A DNA stretch of 64,000 bases from Aeromonas sanarellii (GCF_000820085.1 NZ_CDBN01000015.1:1-64000), one strand, 5' to 3'; counted from the stretch's first letter, positions 9,227 to 17,936 are shown. Program-made: numbers and translations. The notes: generated from the sequence alone by a model not told the origin.

Positions 9227-10645
9227 ATGTCCGCCTACTTCCATCTGCGCCAGCGGGCCATGACCCGCCGCTTCTGGGGCTATGCCCTCCCCTCCGTCCT
9301 CGCCATGCTGGTCTCCGGCGCCTATTACCTGGTGGACGGCATCTTCGTCGGCCACTACGTGGGGGCCGCGGGCCTCGCCGGCATCAACCTGGTCTACCCG
9401 GTCATCATGGTGCTGATAGGCCTGGCCGCCATGATCGCCATGGGGGCGGCCACCCTCATCTCCTTCCAGCAGGGCGCCAGAAACACGGCGCTCGCCCGTC
9501 AGGGGCTGGTCAACGGGCTCTGGCTGCTGGCACTGCTGGGGGCCCTGGCCCCGCTGCTGCTGCACCGCTGGCACATCGACATCCTGCTGGCCCTCGGCCT
9601 TGAGCGGGGCAGCGACACCTGGCAGCAGGCCAGCGACTACCTCGGCTGGATCGGCGGCGGCACCCTGCTGCTGGCGGGCAACCTCGCCGTGCCCTATCTG
9701 CTGCGCAACGACGGCCGCCCCCGCCTCGCCATGGTGCTGGTGAGCGGCGGCGCCCTGCTCAACATCCTGCTCAACTACATCATGGTCGGCCGGCTCGGGC
9801 TCGGCCTGACGGGCACGGCCCAGGCGACCCTGATGGCCGAGGGGATGGTCAGCCTGCTGGGCCTGGGCTACTTCTTCACCCCTTATGCTCGCCTGCGCCT
9901 CTCCTGGCGCCAGCTGCGCCCCAGCTTCCCGGCCATGCCGAACCTGCTGTTCACCGGGCTGCCGAGCCTCATCGCCCAGTTCAATCTGGGGCTCTTGCTG
10001 ATGCTGCACAACAGCCAGCTGATGGTGCACGGCTCGGTCAAGGATCTGGCGGGTTTCACCGTGGCCGGCTACACAGAGGCGGTGTTCATCGTGGTGCTGC
10101 AGGGGTTGGCGTTTGGCATCCAGCCCCTGGTCAGCCAGGCGGCGGGCGCCCGTCGCCACCGCGATCTGAAATTCCTGATGGAGATGGGGCTCAGGATCAC
10201 GCTCCTCTACGGTCTGGCGGTCTGGCTGCTGATCCAGCTGCTGCCGCAACCTGTCGCCATGCTCTACACCGGCAGCCAGGATGTCGAGCTGCTGGCCGCG
10301 GCCATGCGCAGCCTGACCCTCAACCTCGCCGCCATCCCGCTGGAGGGGATCGTCATGTTCGGCATAGTGCTGCTGCAAGCCATGGCCCGCACCCGCCAGG
10401 CGCTGCTGATCTCGGTCGCCAAGACGGTGCTGCTGCTGCCGCTCATCTTCCTGCTGCCGCTGCAATGGGGCCGGGACGGGGTGCTGCTGGCCCAGCCCAC
10501 CACAGTGCTGCTGCTGACCCTGCCCCTGTGCTGGCTGCTGTGGCGGGAGTGGCATCGCCTCAGGCTGGCGTGCGCCCCCCTGAGCCGGCGTCGCCGGTCG
10601 CAGCCCGCCCGCCGGGAGGGGACCCTGGCGCGCCACACGAGCTAG
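9227..10645 (+). CDS. MATE-family multidrug/Na+ antiporter
   Basis: A 472-aa inner-membrane protein with about 12 hydrophobic helices and MATE features: the start is followed by FWGYALPSVLAMLVSGAYYLVDGIFVG, as in MepA/VmrA-like pumps, and the second half repeats the fold. Such pumps expel cationic drugs or metabolites in exchange for Na+ or H+. Substrate cannot be told from sequence. The protein ends in a basic, Arg-rich cytoplasmic tail of about 40 residues. It is co-directional with the LysR gene upstream and shares a bidirectional terminator with cadA downstream. Confidence 0.87.
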   Translation: MSAYFHLRQRAMTRRFWGYALPSVLAMLVSGAYYLVDGIFVGHYVGAAGLAGINLVYPVIMVLIGLAAMIAMGAATLISFQQGARNTALARQGLVNGLWLLALLGALAPLLLHRWHIDILLALGLERGSDTWQQASDYLGWIGGGTLLLAGNLAVPYLLRNDGRPRLAMVLVSGGALLNILLNYIMVGRLGLGLTGTAQATLMAEGMVSLLGLGYFFTPYARLRLSWRQLRPSFPAMPNLLFTGLPSLIAQFNLGLLLMLHNSQLMVHGSVKDLAGFTVAGYTEAVFIVVLQGLAFGIQPLVSQAAGARRHRDLKFLMEMGLRITLLYGLAVWLLIQLLPQPVAMLYTGSQDVELLAAAMRSLTLNLAAIPLEGIVMFGIVLLQAMARTRQALLISVAKTVLLLPLIFLLPLQWGRDGVLLAQPTTVLLLTLPLCWLLWREWHRLRLACAPLSRRRRSQPARREGTLARHTS

Positions 10646-10706
10646 CGTCGCGAGCCCCCTCGCCGGGTGATCCGTCCCTGATGGCAGATGGCTGGAATCC
10701 AATAGA

Positions 10707-10730
10707 AAAACGGGCCTCGCGGCCCGTTTT
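10707..10730. terminator. Bidirectional terminator between MATE gene and cadA
   Basis: A perfect 10-bp stem (10707-10716 with 10721-10730) and TCGC loop, with four A on one arm and four T on the other. It lies between two convergent genes. Confidence 0.9.
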
Positions 10731-10742
10731 CATCTCTCTCGA

Positions 10743-12875
10743 TCAGCGCAGCACCTTGACGGTGTAGCTGCCGTCGGCCTGACGATAGAGGCCGTGAATG
10801 TCGGTCTCGAAGCCCGGGTAGTGGGCCCCGATCTCGCACAGCATCTCGAGGAACTCGAGCACCGGCAGGGAGTCCTGGGTCACCATCTCGCCCGGCAGCA
10901 CCAGGGGTACTCCCGGCGGGTAGGGCAATATCATGTTGGCGCTGATGCGGTCCACCATGTCGCGCAGCGGCACTTCCACCACCTTGCCGGCCAGCTCCTG
11001 CTGCCAGGCGGCGTGCGGGGTCATCTTCATCTCCGGCAGCACGTCGAACGCCTTGAACATCAGCTCCGGCAGACGGTACTTGCTGGTCAGCTCGTGAATG
11101 CGCTGGGCCAGCTCCTGAATGCGCATCCCTTCGTAGAAGCTCGGGTCTTCCCGATAGAGGCTCGGCAGTATGTTCTTGATGGTCAGGTTCAGGTCATAGC
11201 CACGCTTGAACTCGGTCAGGGCGCGCAGCAGCTGCATCGCCTTGGACTGATCGATACCGATGGAGAAGAGGAACAGCAGGTTGTAAGGGCCGGTCTTCTC
11301 CACCACGATGCCGCGCTCGTCCAGGAACTTGGAGACCAGTGAAGCAGGAATGCCCTTCTCCAGCAGCTGGCCGTCACGACCCATACCCGGGGTCAGCAGA
11401 GTGACCTTGATGGGATCCAGGTACATGTGGTTGTCGTCGATGTCCTTGAAGCCGTGCCAGTCATCTTTCGGATCCAGCTTCCAGCACTCGACGGTGTCGA
11501 TGTTGTCCGGCTGCCATACGTCGAAGAACCAGCCTTCGCTCTGATCACGCAGACGCTTGATCTCTTTGCGGAAGGAGATGGCGCGATCGATGGAGTCCTT
11601 GATCAGCCGCTTGCCGGTGTTGCCACGCATCATGGCAGCGGAGATCTCGGTCGATGCCACGATGCCGTACTGCGGCGAGGTAGAGGTGTGCATCATGAAG
11701 GCTTCGTTGAAGGTCTCTTCCTCCACGTCACCCTTGATGTGGATCATCGAGGCCTGGGAGAAGGCCGCCAGCAGCTTGTGGGTGGACTGGGTTTCGTAGA
11801 ACACCTTGCCCGGAATGGCGTCGCCGCTCATGCCGCACTTGCCTTCGTAGATCGGGCTGAAGTTGGTGTAGGGCACCCAGGCACTGTCGAAGTGGATGTA
11901 GGGGGTGTCCAGCGCCTCCTTGATGAAGCCGGTGTTGTAGAGCAGGCCGTCATAGGTGGAGTTGGTGATCACGGCGTAGCGCGGCGCCTGGGCACCCGGG
12001 GTGGCGGCGACCTTGGCGGCGATGGTCTCGCGGCTGAATTCGCTCCGGGGGATGCCCCCCAGAATGCCGTAGGCGTTGCGGGTCGGACGGAAGTAGAGCG
12101 GGGTCACGTCGTTCATCATCATCAGGTGAGTGAGCGACTTGTGGCAGTTGCGATCCACCAGCACAGTGCTGCCGGCCGGCGCCGAGTACATGCCGACGAT
12201 CTTGTTGGCAGTGGAGGTGCCGTTGGTGACGATGTAGGAGCGATCGGCGTTGAAGGTACGGGCGATGTACTCCTCGGCTTCCTTGTGGGGACCCGAGTGG
12301 TCCAGCAGGGAGCCGAGCTCCGGCATGGAGATGGAGACGTCGGCCTTGAAGGCGTTCGGGCCGTAGAAGTCATAGAAGATGCTGCCGGCCGGGCTCATCT
12401 GGAAGGCGGTACCGCCCATGTGACCCGGGGTGCAGAAGGTGTATTTGCCCTCCTCCACGTACTTGAACAGCGCCTTGGTGAACGGCGGCAGGATGGCGTC
12501 CTGGTACTCCTGGGTGGCCTGACCCATCTTGAGGGTGATGTCGTCGGCCATGCCGAGACGGTACTCGAAGAAGTGCACGTTCAGACGCAGGTCGGTCAGG
12601 TGAATGTCCAGGGTGGACTGGTCGTTGGCGAAGGCGAAGATCGGCAGCTTCTCGTTGCGATCGTGGATCTCCTTGCACAGGCCCAGGGAGTATTTGTCCC
12701 AGTCGAAGATGGCGCCGCAGACGCGGGGGTTCTTCTCGATGAGCTTCAGCAGATCGGCCACGTCGACCGGGTAGACAACCTCGAAGCCCTTGCGCTCGAG
12801 GGAGGCTTGCAGCTGGCGAATCGGTTCTTCTTTGAAGAAGACACCCAGGTGGTTGAGGATGGCAATGATGTTCAT
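10743..12875 (-). CDS. cadA: Inducible lysine decarboxylase CadA
   Basis: PLP-dependent enzyme converting L-lysine to cadaverine and CO2, consuming a cytoplasmic proton; the core of the lysine-dependent acid response. The 710-aa product aligns with E. coli CadA/LdcC with almost no gaps: an N-terminal wing (response-regulator-like) domain, the TFCTPGHMGGTAF segment and the cofactor lysine in TQSTHKLLAAFSQ. That lysine is residue 367, the same number as in E. coli CadA. The start MNIIAILNHLG at ATG 12875 has GGAG seven bases upstream; an ATG at 12890 is not supported by the family. It is downstream of cadB with a 77-base gap and so is part of a cadBA operon, favouring the inducible CadA role over constitutive LdcC, although it occupies the position that ldcC holds in E. 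coli. Confidence 0.95.
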   Translation of the reverse strand: MNIIAILNHLGVFFKEEPIRQLQASLERKGFEVVYPVDVADLLKLIEKNPRVCGAIFDWDKYSLGLCKEIHDRNEKLPIFAFANDQSTLDIHLTDLRLNVHFFEYRLGMADDITLKMGQATQEYQDAILPPFTKALFKYVEEGKYTFCTPGHMGGTAFQMSPAGSIFYDFYGPNAFKADVSISMPELGSLLDHSGPHKEAEEYIARTFNADRSYIVTNGTSTANKIVGMYSAPAGSTVLVDRNCHKSLTHLMMMNDVTPLYFRPTRNAYGILGGIPRSEFSRETIAAKVAATPGAQAPRYAVITNSTYDGLLYNTGFIKEALDTPYIHFDSAWVPYTNFSPIYEGKCGMSGDAIPGKVFYETQSTHKLLAAFSQASMIHIKGDVEEETFNEAFMMHTSTSPQYGIVASTEISAAMMRGNTGKRLIKDSIDRAISFRKEIKRLRDQSEGWFFDVWQPDNIDTVECWKLDPKDDWHGFKDIDDNHMYLDPIKVTLLTPGMGRDGQLLEKGIPASLVSKFLDERGIVVEKTGPYNLLFLFSIGIDQSKAMQLLRALTEFKRGYDLNLTIKNILPSLYREDPSFYEGMRIQELAQRIHELTSKYRLPELMFKAFDVLPEMKMTPHAAWQQELAGKVVEVPLRDMVDRISANMILPYPPGVPLVLPGEMVTQDSLPVLEFLEMLCEIGAHYPGFETDIHGLYRQADGSYTVKVLR

Positions 12876-12899
12876 CTTGATGCTCCACACATAAGGGGG

Positions 12900-12933
12900 G
12901 CGCTCTCCATCGGGGATGGGGAGTGGAGAGCGC
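12900..12933 (-). other. Hairpin in the cadB-cadA intercistronic gap
   Basis: A perfect 10-bp inverted repeat (12900-12909 with 12924-12933) with a 14-base loop. No T-run follows on the minus strand, so it is more likely an mRNA processing or stability element than a terminator. Confidence 0.5.
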
Positions 12934-12952
12934 AGGAATGGAAAAGGGAGGA

Positions 12953-14287
12953 TTAGTGGCTGGTCTGTTCACTCAGCAGGGAGTCGTGCTGACGCAGACC
13001 CTGTTTCTTGGCGTAGAACATCAGGATGATGAGCGACACCACGAAGGTGGCCGTGAGGTTGGAGCCCTTGGCCCCCATCAGCGCCACCAGGCAGAACACG
13101 CAGGCCACGCCGGAGAAGATCATGGCGCCCATGCTGCGGGAGGTCATGCCCTCGAAGCGAATGAGGTTAATGCTGGAGTAGAAGTAGGGCAGCATGGTCA
13201 GCAGCACCGCATCTGTGGTCAGCACGTTGAAGAGATCGGCCGCGTGGGCGGACTGGGAGGTGAAGGCGGTCAGGCCGATCATCAGCGCGGTCATCTTGAG
13301 GGAGCCCAGGATCAGCCCCTTCTTGGCGACGCCGTTCTCGTCCACTTCGCCGTAGATTTTCGGGAAGTTGCCGTCATGGGCGGCGCGCTTGCCCGCCTCC
13401 CCCACCAGCATCATCCAGGAGCCCAGCGAGGTGAAGCAGGCCAGGGCGGTGAAGGCGGAGACGAAGGGGGCGGACCAGTCGCCGAAGATGGCGGAGGACG
13501 CCATGGCGAAGGGCGCGCCGGAGGCAGCCACTTCACCTGCCGGGAACATGCCGCCGATCACCTGGGTGGAGAGGATGTAGATGACGCCGGCGATGGCGGT
13601 ACCCAGCATGGTGGCGAGCGGTACGGTGCGCTTGGGGTTCTTCACCATGCCGGAGGAGACGGCGGCAGATTCAACACCGACGAAGGACCAGAGGCAGATC
13701 AGCACGGCGCTGATGACCGCATGCAGATCGCTGCCGCTGGTGGTGTTCCAGTTCTGGCTGTAGACGGCGGCATCAAAATGGCCCCACCCCATCACGGCAG
13801 TACCCACGACCGGCAGCAGGATCAGCACCAGCCCCAGAGTACAGAGCCGGCTCACCCAACTGCCGCCCAGCAGGTTGACGAAGGTGAAGATCCAGACCGC
13901 CGCTATGGTGGCCAGGGCCGCCGGAATGGGGTCGTTGAGGATGGGGAAGAAGACCGAGAGGTAGGAGACGCCGGTAATGGCGATGGCCAGGTTGCCTATC
14001 CAGTTTGCGTGGTAGTAGAGCACGCCGGTCTGGAAGCCGAACACGGGGGAGATCTCGCCGGCGTAGGCGATGGGGCCGCCCTCCTGCGGGTTCTTGGTGG
14101 CGAGGCGGGCGAACACGAAGGCCAGCCCCATGGCGCCCACCAGGCAGATGGCCCAGCTGAACAGGGAGATGGAGCCGATAGTGGCCAGGGCCGAGGGCAG
14201 CAGCGCGATGCCGCTCCCCATCATGTTGCCGGCCACCACACCTGTACAGGCGATGAGGCCGATCTTCTTGCTCGAATCTAGGGGCAT
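12953..14287 (-). CDS. cadB: Lysine/cadaverine antiporter CadB
   Basis: Inner-membrane APC-superfamily exchanger that imports lysine and exports cadaverine, completing the proton-consuming cycle with CadA. Matches E. coli CadB strongly: KKIGLIACTGVVAGNMMGSG at the N-terminus, the QTGVLYYHANWIGNLAI segment, CLWSFVGVESAAVSSGMVKN and SLGSWMMLVG. Length is 444 aa with about 12 helices. ATG 14287 is preceded by GGAG at proper spacing; the longer frame to 14353 lacks similarity. It is the first gene of cadBA, and its control region lies within the 820-bp spacer below cadC. Confidence 0.95.
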   Translation of the reverse strand: MPLDSSKKIGLIACTGVVAGNMMGSGIALLPSALATIGSISLFSWAICLVGAMGLAFVFARLATKNPQEGGPIAYAGEISPVFGFQTGVLYYHANWIGNLAIAITGVSYLSVFFPILNDPIPAALATIAAVWIFTFVNLLGGSWVSRLCTLGLVLILLPVVGTAVMGWGHFDAAVYSQNWNTTSGSDLHAVISAVLICLWSFVGVESAAVSSGMVKNPKRTVPLATMLGTAIAGVIYILSTQVIGGMFPAGEVAASGAPFAMASSAIFGDWSAPFVSAFTALACFTSLGSWMMLVGEAGKRAAHDGNFPKIYGEVDENGVAKKGLILGSLKMTALMIGLTAFTSQSAHAADLFNVLTTDAVLLTMLPYFYSSINLIRFEGMTSRSMGAMIFSGVACVFCLVALMGAKGSNLTATFVVSLIILMFYAKKQGLRQHDSLLSEQTSH

Positions 14288-14440
14288 AAGCTCTCCGGGT
14301 CGATAAAGGGGCGATTCGTGACAATGGCGGACAGGCCGCCAGCGAATGGCCACAGACTAGGCCCCCGCGCCCCGGAAAACATAAGGACCCGCTCAGGGAT
14401 AAAATCATGAGGGAAATTTCTTTCCCCTCCAGGAGATAGA

Positions 14441-14460
14441 CTTAAAATCTTTTTAAAAAC
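14441..14460 (-). promoter_or_regulatory. AT-rich element upstream of cadB, candidate CadC site/promoter
   Basis: A CTTAAAATCTTTTTAAAAAC run, about 155 bases upstream of the cadB start, stands out from GC-rich surroundings. In E. coli CadC binds AT-rich sites upstream of cadBA, so this is a reasonable candidate; no consensus match is claimed. Confidence 0.35.
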
Positions 14461-14732
14461 AGCACGTTGACGACATGCGGTCCGGCCACCTTGATAAAAC
14501 CCTGATATCCCCACCCCGCCCCTATGGCGCCCTGATACGCCTTGCCAGTGCCCCTGAACATCCCTTGATATCTTTTCGGCCCCTCTCTGCCCAGATCCAC
14601 CTCCCCTTGTCCCCAACCTCCCTCGCTTGGGCCCCAGTCTCCGGCCTTGACCCGCGCACCGAGGCAAAACCGGTGAGTCGGCGGGGCTGGCAAAAGCGGG
14701 GTGACATGGCGGTCGGGAAGGTTGGAGGGATT

Positions 14733-14756
14733 GAGGGTGAGAGGGTGAGAGGGTGA
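14733..14756. repeat. Three tandem GAGGGTGA octamers
   Basis: Exact 8-bp units at 14733-14740, 14741-14748 and 14749-14756 inside a longer purine-rich tract; a short-repeat locus that could vary in copy number. No function evident. Confidence 0.75.
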
Positions 14757-14905
14757 GAAACTGAGGGATTGAGAGAATGGGCGGATCAGGAAGATAAGGA
14801 GGGAAGATGCCTTTGGCGGGAGCGAATCGGCAGGGAGAAGCCGGATGTCGCCGGGGCTGCCCGCAGGCAGCCCAGTGTTCGGCAAGACGCTGGCGGTGGC
14901 ACCAG

Positions 14906-15196
14906 CTAGAACAGCTTCACCTTGCTCTGGCCCAGGCTGTTGAACAGCGCCGGCGCCAGGGCCTCCATATTGCTGTAGAAGCCGAGGCGCTGGCGTTGGC
15001 CCCCAGCTAGAACAGCTTCACCTTGCTCTGACCCAGGCTGTTGAACAGCGCCGGCACCAGGGCCTCCATCCTGTCGTAGAAACCGAGGCGCTGGCGTTGG
15101 CCCCCAGCTAGAACAGCTTCACCTTGCTCTGACCCAGGTTGTTGAACAGCGCCGGCGCCAGGGCCTCCATATTGCTGTAGAAGCCGAGGCGCTGGC
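14906..15196. repeat. 101-bp tandem repeat from the 3' end of cadC (three copies)
   Basis: The last 89 or so bases of cadC (15108-15196) are repeated downstream with a 12-base linker (GTTGGCCCCCAG), giving starts at 14906, 15007 and 15108, exactly 101 bp apart. Copies differ by a few substitutions. Each downstream copy still encodes the same FY..MEAL.PALFN.LGQSKVKLF tail and stop, but 101 is not a multiple of three, so they lie out of frame with one another. The sequence just before 14906 (a GCTGGCGGTGGCACCAG stretch) resembles the linker, hinting at the original junction. Confidence 0.92.
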
Positions 15197-16616
15197 ACAG
15201 CAGATAGGTCTGCTCGGTCGCCTCCATCAGGAAGGCCTGGCTGTAGGCGTCTCCCGCCGCCTCGGGGCGGCCGTCCAGCTCCGCCAGCTTGCCGCGCAAG
15301 ATGTGATAGAGCACGGTGCGCCCCCGCTCGGCGGCCCGGGCCAGCTGACGCTGTGCCTCCTGCGGCTGGCCGTTCAGTATGGCCTGCAGGGCCAGGGCCT
15401 CCCATACCCGGGCCGGCAAGCCGGCCTGCTCCCCCGCGATCCGGGCCAGATGGGTGCCGATCGCCTGCACCCGCTCGCTCTGGGGCTTCCCGGCCAGGGT
15501 GGCCAGCGCCTCCCCCGCCAGGTAGCGCTCCGCCAGCAGCAGCGGCTGATCCGGCTGGGCCGCCAGCGACCCGTCGAGCAGCTCGACGCCGCGCCCGAGG
15601 GCCACCTGATCCTGCTTGTTGGTGTAGTAGTGGGCCTCCATCAGCGCCATCAGCGCCCCGTCATCCGTGGGCCAGCCCACCCCGGGCGTGACGTCCGGCC
15701 GCTCCAGCACCCGCAGCAGATCCAGGCTGCTGGCCTCTAGCACCTCGTGCACGTTGTGGCGGCTGAGCCGGTACTGGTGGCTGAACAGCACCCGGCTGGT
15801 GTTGATGTTGCGGTATTCCAGATCCAGGTAGGTGCCCCCCGGCTGGCGGGAGACCCGCACGCTCAGCTCCTTGCCTGGCCGTATCCCCCCCACCAGGGTA
15901 TTGGCGCCGTACTGCACCCGCAGCGTCGTGGCGGCGGCCACCTCCCCCATTAGGGCGCGGGTGATGCCGTCGGCGAGGCGCACGTTCTCGTTGCTGCCGT
16001 CCATGCCGGTGTGGAAGCGAAACACCAGCAGCTCGGGATCCAGCATGCCGTGCACGCTGGGGCTGGTGTGCTGGTAGCCGAGCAGGCTGACCAGGGTCAC
16101 CAGCAGCAGGGCCACGAAGATGTCGAACCCTATCATCCGCCGGCGGCTGTGCCCGTCCCTGGCCCGGGTCGAGATGGCGCGGGTCAGGGGGCCCGCCGGG
16201 AAGGGGGCTGAACCGGGGGCCAGAGCGTCTGCCTCCACCGGTGGTTCGGCCTCGGGGGCCTTCGCCTCGGGCGCGGACTGCACCGACTCCGCCTGCAGCG
16301 GGCGCACCGGCGCCACCAGCTTGTAGCCGCGCTTGGGGACGGTGGCGATGTAGTCGGCCGCATCGGGACGGCCATCTTTCAGGATCTTGCGCAGCTCGAA
16401 GATGGACTGGGTGACCACCTGATCGGTCACCTCGGCGCCGTCCCACACCTCGTCGATCAGGGTGTCGCGACAGAATACTGTGCCGGCGTGGCTCGCCAGA
16501 AAGTGCAGCAGGTTGACCAGCCTGGGCTCGAGGTAGACCTCGCGCTCGGGGCGACACAGCATGTTGTCGTCGACCCTCAGGGTCCAGTCATGGATCTCAA
16601 AAACCGATTCGCTCAT
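15108..16616 (-). CDS. cadC: CadC, membrane-bound acid/lysine-responsive activator of cadBA
   Basis: A ToxR-like one-component regulator: DNA-binding domain in the cytoplasm, sensor in the periplasm. Residues 1-104 form an OmpR-type winged helix (the EVTDQVVTQSIFELRKILKD helices and VPKRGYKLV wing); 105-145 is a Pro/Ala/Glu linker; 162-181 is the single membrane helix; 185-502 is the periplasmic domain, which in E. coli senses pH and cadaverine. Length is 502 aa (E. coli CadC 512). It lies upstream of cadB in the same direction, as in E. coli, but separated by 820 bp. The stop falls at the end of the first of three tandem 101-bp units, so gain or loss of downstream units would not alter the protein. 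Confidence 0.9.
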   Translation of the reverse strand: MSESVFEIHDWTLRVDDNMLCRPEREVYLEPRLVNLLHFLASHAGTVFCRDTLIDEVWDGAEVTDQVVTQSIFELRKILKDGRPDAADYIATVPKRGYKLVAPVRPLQAESVQSAPEAKAPEAEPPVEADALAPGSAPFPAGPLTRAISTRARDGHSRRRMIGFDIFVALLLVTLVSLLGYQHTSPSVHGMLDPELLVFRFHTGMDGSNENVRLADGITRALMGEVAAATTLRVQYGANTLVGGIRPGKELSVRVSRQPGGTYLDLEYRNINTSRVLFSHQYRLSRHNVHEVLEASSLDLLRVLERPDVTPGVGWPTDDGALMALMEAHYYTNKQDQVALGRGVELLDGSLAAQPDQPLLLAERYLAGEALATLAGKPQSERVQAIGTHLARIAGEQAGLPARVWEALALQAILNGQPQEAQRQLARAAERGRTVLYHILRGKLAELDGRPEAAGDAYSQAFLMEATEQTYLLCQRLGFYSNMEALAPALFNNLGQSKVKLF

Positions 16617-16777
16617 GTTTCACTCACTGCAGATGAAGACGGTGACGATGAGAGTGACGGGCAGGAGCCGAGGACGCAGAGACACGGGGAAGCGATACAG
16701 CCGGGGCGATGATGCGTTCTGCGAGTCAGCCTGGCGGGGCCAGCCTGCCGACGTCTGGGGCGCATCCTTGCGGGCAT

Positions 16778-16795
16778 TTCGCTCCGGGGAGCGAA
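16778..16795. promoter_or_regulatory. 18-bp perfect palindrome upstream of cadC
   Basis: TTCGCTCC-GG-GGAGCGAA, about 160 bases upstream of the cadC start. Its symmetry and lack of a T-run suggest a protein-binding site rather than a terminator; the binder is unknown. Confidence 0.35.
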
Positions 16796-16931
16796 GGGAA
16801 GGCACTGTAAGCAAAACGGGAGCCGGATCCCACTTTTTTCGCCGATTAATCGCCGCGGCCTTGATCCCGCAGGGGTTTTTGGTGAGCTCACCGCCGAAGC
16901 GGTAGTCCTATGAGACTGGATTGCCGGCAAC

Positions 16932-16959
16932 AAAAAGGCCCCCGACGGAGCGGGGGCCT
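16932..16959 (-). terminator. Terminator after accA
   Basis: A 9-bp GC-rich stem (16936-16944 with 16951-16959) followed on the minus strand by five T. It ends the rpsB-to-accA cluster before cadC. Confidence 0.9.
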
Positions 16960-16985
16960 CTTGGTCTCGTTCGGGAAGAAACGGC

Positions 16986-17936
16986 TTAGCAGTAGCCGTA
17001 ACCCAGCAGACGCTGGTAGCGCTGCTCCAGCAGCTGTTCGCTGTCCAGCGGGCGCAGGGCGTCGAGGTCCTGCTTGATGCGGGTCTTGAGGTTCTTCGCC
17101 ATCTTCTCCAGATCCCGGTGGGCGCCGCCGAGGGGCTCTTCCACGATGGAATCGATGAGCTTCAGCTCCTTCAGGCGCTGGGCGGTGATGCCCATGGCGT
17201 CCGCGGCCACCGGCGCCTTGTCGGCGCTCTTCCACAGGATGGAGGCGCAGCCTTCCGGCGAGATGACGGAGTAGGTGGAGTACTGCAGCATGTTGACGCG
17301 GTCGCCCACACCGATGGCCAGGGCGCCGCCGGAGCCGCCTTCACCGATCACGGTGCAGACCACGGGCACGGTCAGGCCGGCCATGACTTTCAGGTTGCGG
17401 GCGATGGCCTCGGACTGGCCACGCTCCTCGGCCCCCACACCCGGATAGGCGCCCGGGGTGTCGATGAAGGTGATGATCGGCATCTTGAAGCGCTCGGCCA
17501 TCTCCATCAGGCGCAGGGCCTTGCGGTACCCTTCCGGGCGCGGCATGCCGAAGTTGCGCTTGATCTTCTCCTTGGTCTCGCGACCCTTCTGGTGGCCGAT
17601 GATCATCACGGGCTCGCCGTCGAGGCGGGCGATGCCGCCGACGATGGCCTTGTCATCCGCATAGGCGCGATCGCCGGCCAGCTCGTCGAAGTCGGTGAAG
17701 ATGTGCTCGATGTAGTCGAGGGTGTAGGGGCGCTGAGGATGACGCGCCATCTGGGACACCTGCCAGGCCCCCAGATCGCCGAAGATCTTCTTGGTCAGCT
17801 CTTCGTTTTTCTTCTCCAGCCGACGGATATCCTCGCTCAGATCCACGGCACTGTTGTGCTCGCTCACATGGCGAAGTTCATCGATCTGTGCCTGCAATTC
17901 GGCGATCGGCTGTTCAAAATCCAGAAAAAGACTCAT
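16986..17936 (-). CDS. accA: Acetyl-CoA carboxylase carboxyltransferase subunit alpha
   Basis: Alpha subunit of the carboxyltransferase that, with AccD, moves CO2 from biotin on AccB to acetyl-CoA, giving malonyl-CoA, the first step of fatty acid synthesis. At 316 aa it is nearly the same size as E. coli AccA (319). It begins [15 protein letters not shown] and keeps the [20 protein letters not shown] segment, the [18 protein letters not shown] region and the [16 protein letters not shown] oxyanion-hole loop. The ATG at 17936 is used; the 23-residue longer frame overlaps dnaE and is not supported. It starts 16 bases after the dnaE stop, so the two are surely co-transcribed. Confidence 0.97.
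   Translation of the reverse strand: MSLFLDFEQPIAELQAQIDELRHVSEHNSAVDLSEDIRRLEKKNEELTKKIFGDLGAWQVSQMARHPQRPYTLDYIEHIFTDFDELAGDRAYADDKAIVGGIARLDGEPVMIIGHQKGRETKEKIKRNFGMPRPEGYRKALRLMEMAERFKMPIITFIDTPGAYPGVGAEERGQSEAIARNLKVMAGLTVPVVCTVIGEGGSGGALAIGVGDRVNMLQYSTYSVISPEGCASILWKSADKAPVAADAMGITAQRLKELKLIDSIVEEPLGGAHRDLEKMAKNLKTRIKQDLDALRPLDSEQLLEQRYQRLLGYGYC

Larger units (their letters stand above)
14288..14905. other. cadC-cadB spacer (cadBA control region and unexplained purine-rich DNA)
   Basis: Between cadB and the cadC-derived repeats. The part next to cadB is AT-rich around 14400-14460. Further out the DNA becomes GC-rich and purine-biased (about 14716-14810), with no open frame that looks like a gene. 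An ORF covering 14442-14885 on the minus strand is low-complexity and lacks recognisable features. Confidence 0.6.
16617..16985. other. accA-cadC intergenic region
   Basis: A 369-bp spacer with the accA terminator at one end and the cadC promoter presumably at the other. It contains the palindrome described at 16778-16795. No credible gene. Confidence 0.6.

Noticed and set aside
14442-14885. 147-codon minus-strand frame in the cadC-cadB spacer
   Set aside because: Pro/Ser/Gly-rich with no clear start site, overlapping frames on both strands of the same DNA, and no similarity that I recognise. Kept only as part of the spacer description.
15007-15405. 132-codon minus-strand frame covering the cadC repeats
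   Set aside because: It joins an out-of-frame piece of cadC with two repeat copies; it arises because the 101-bp unit shifts frame. cadC itself ends at 15108 and is the real gene.
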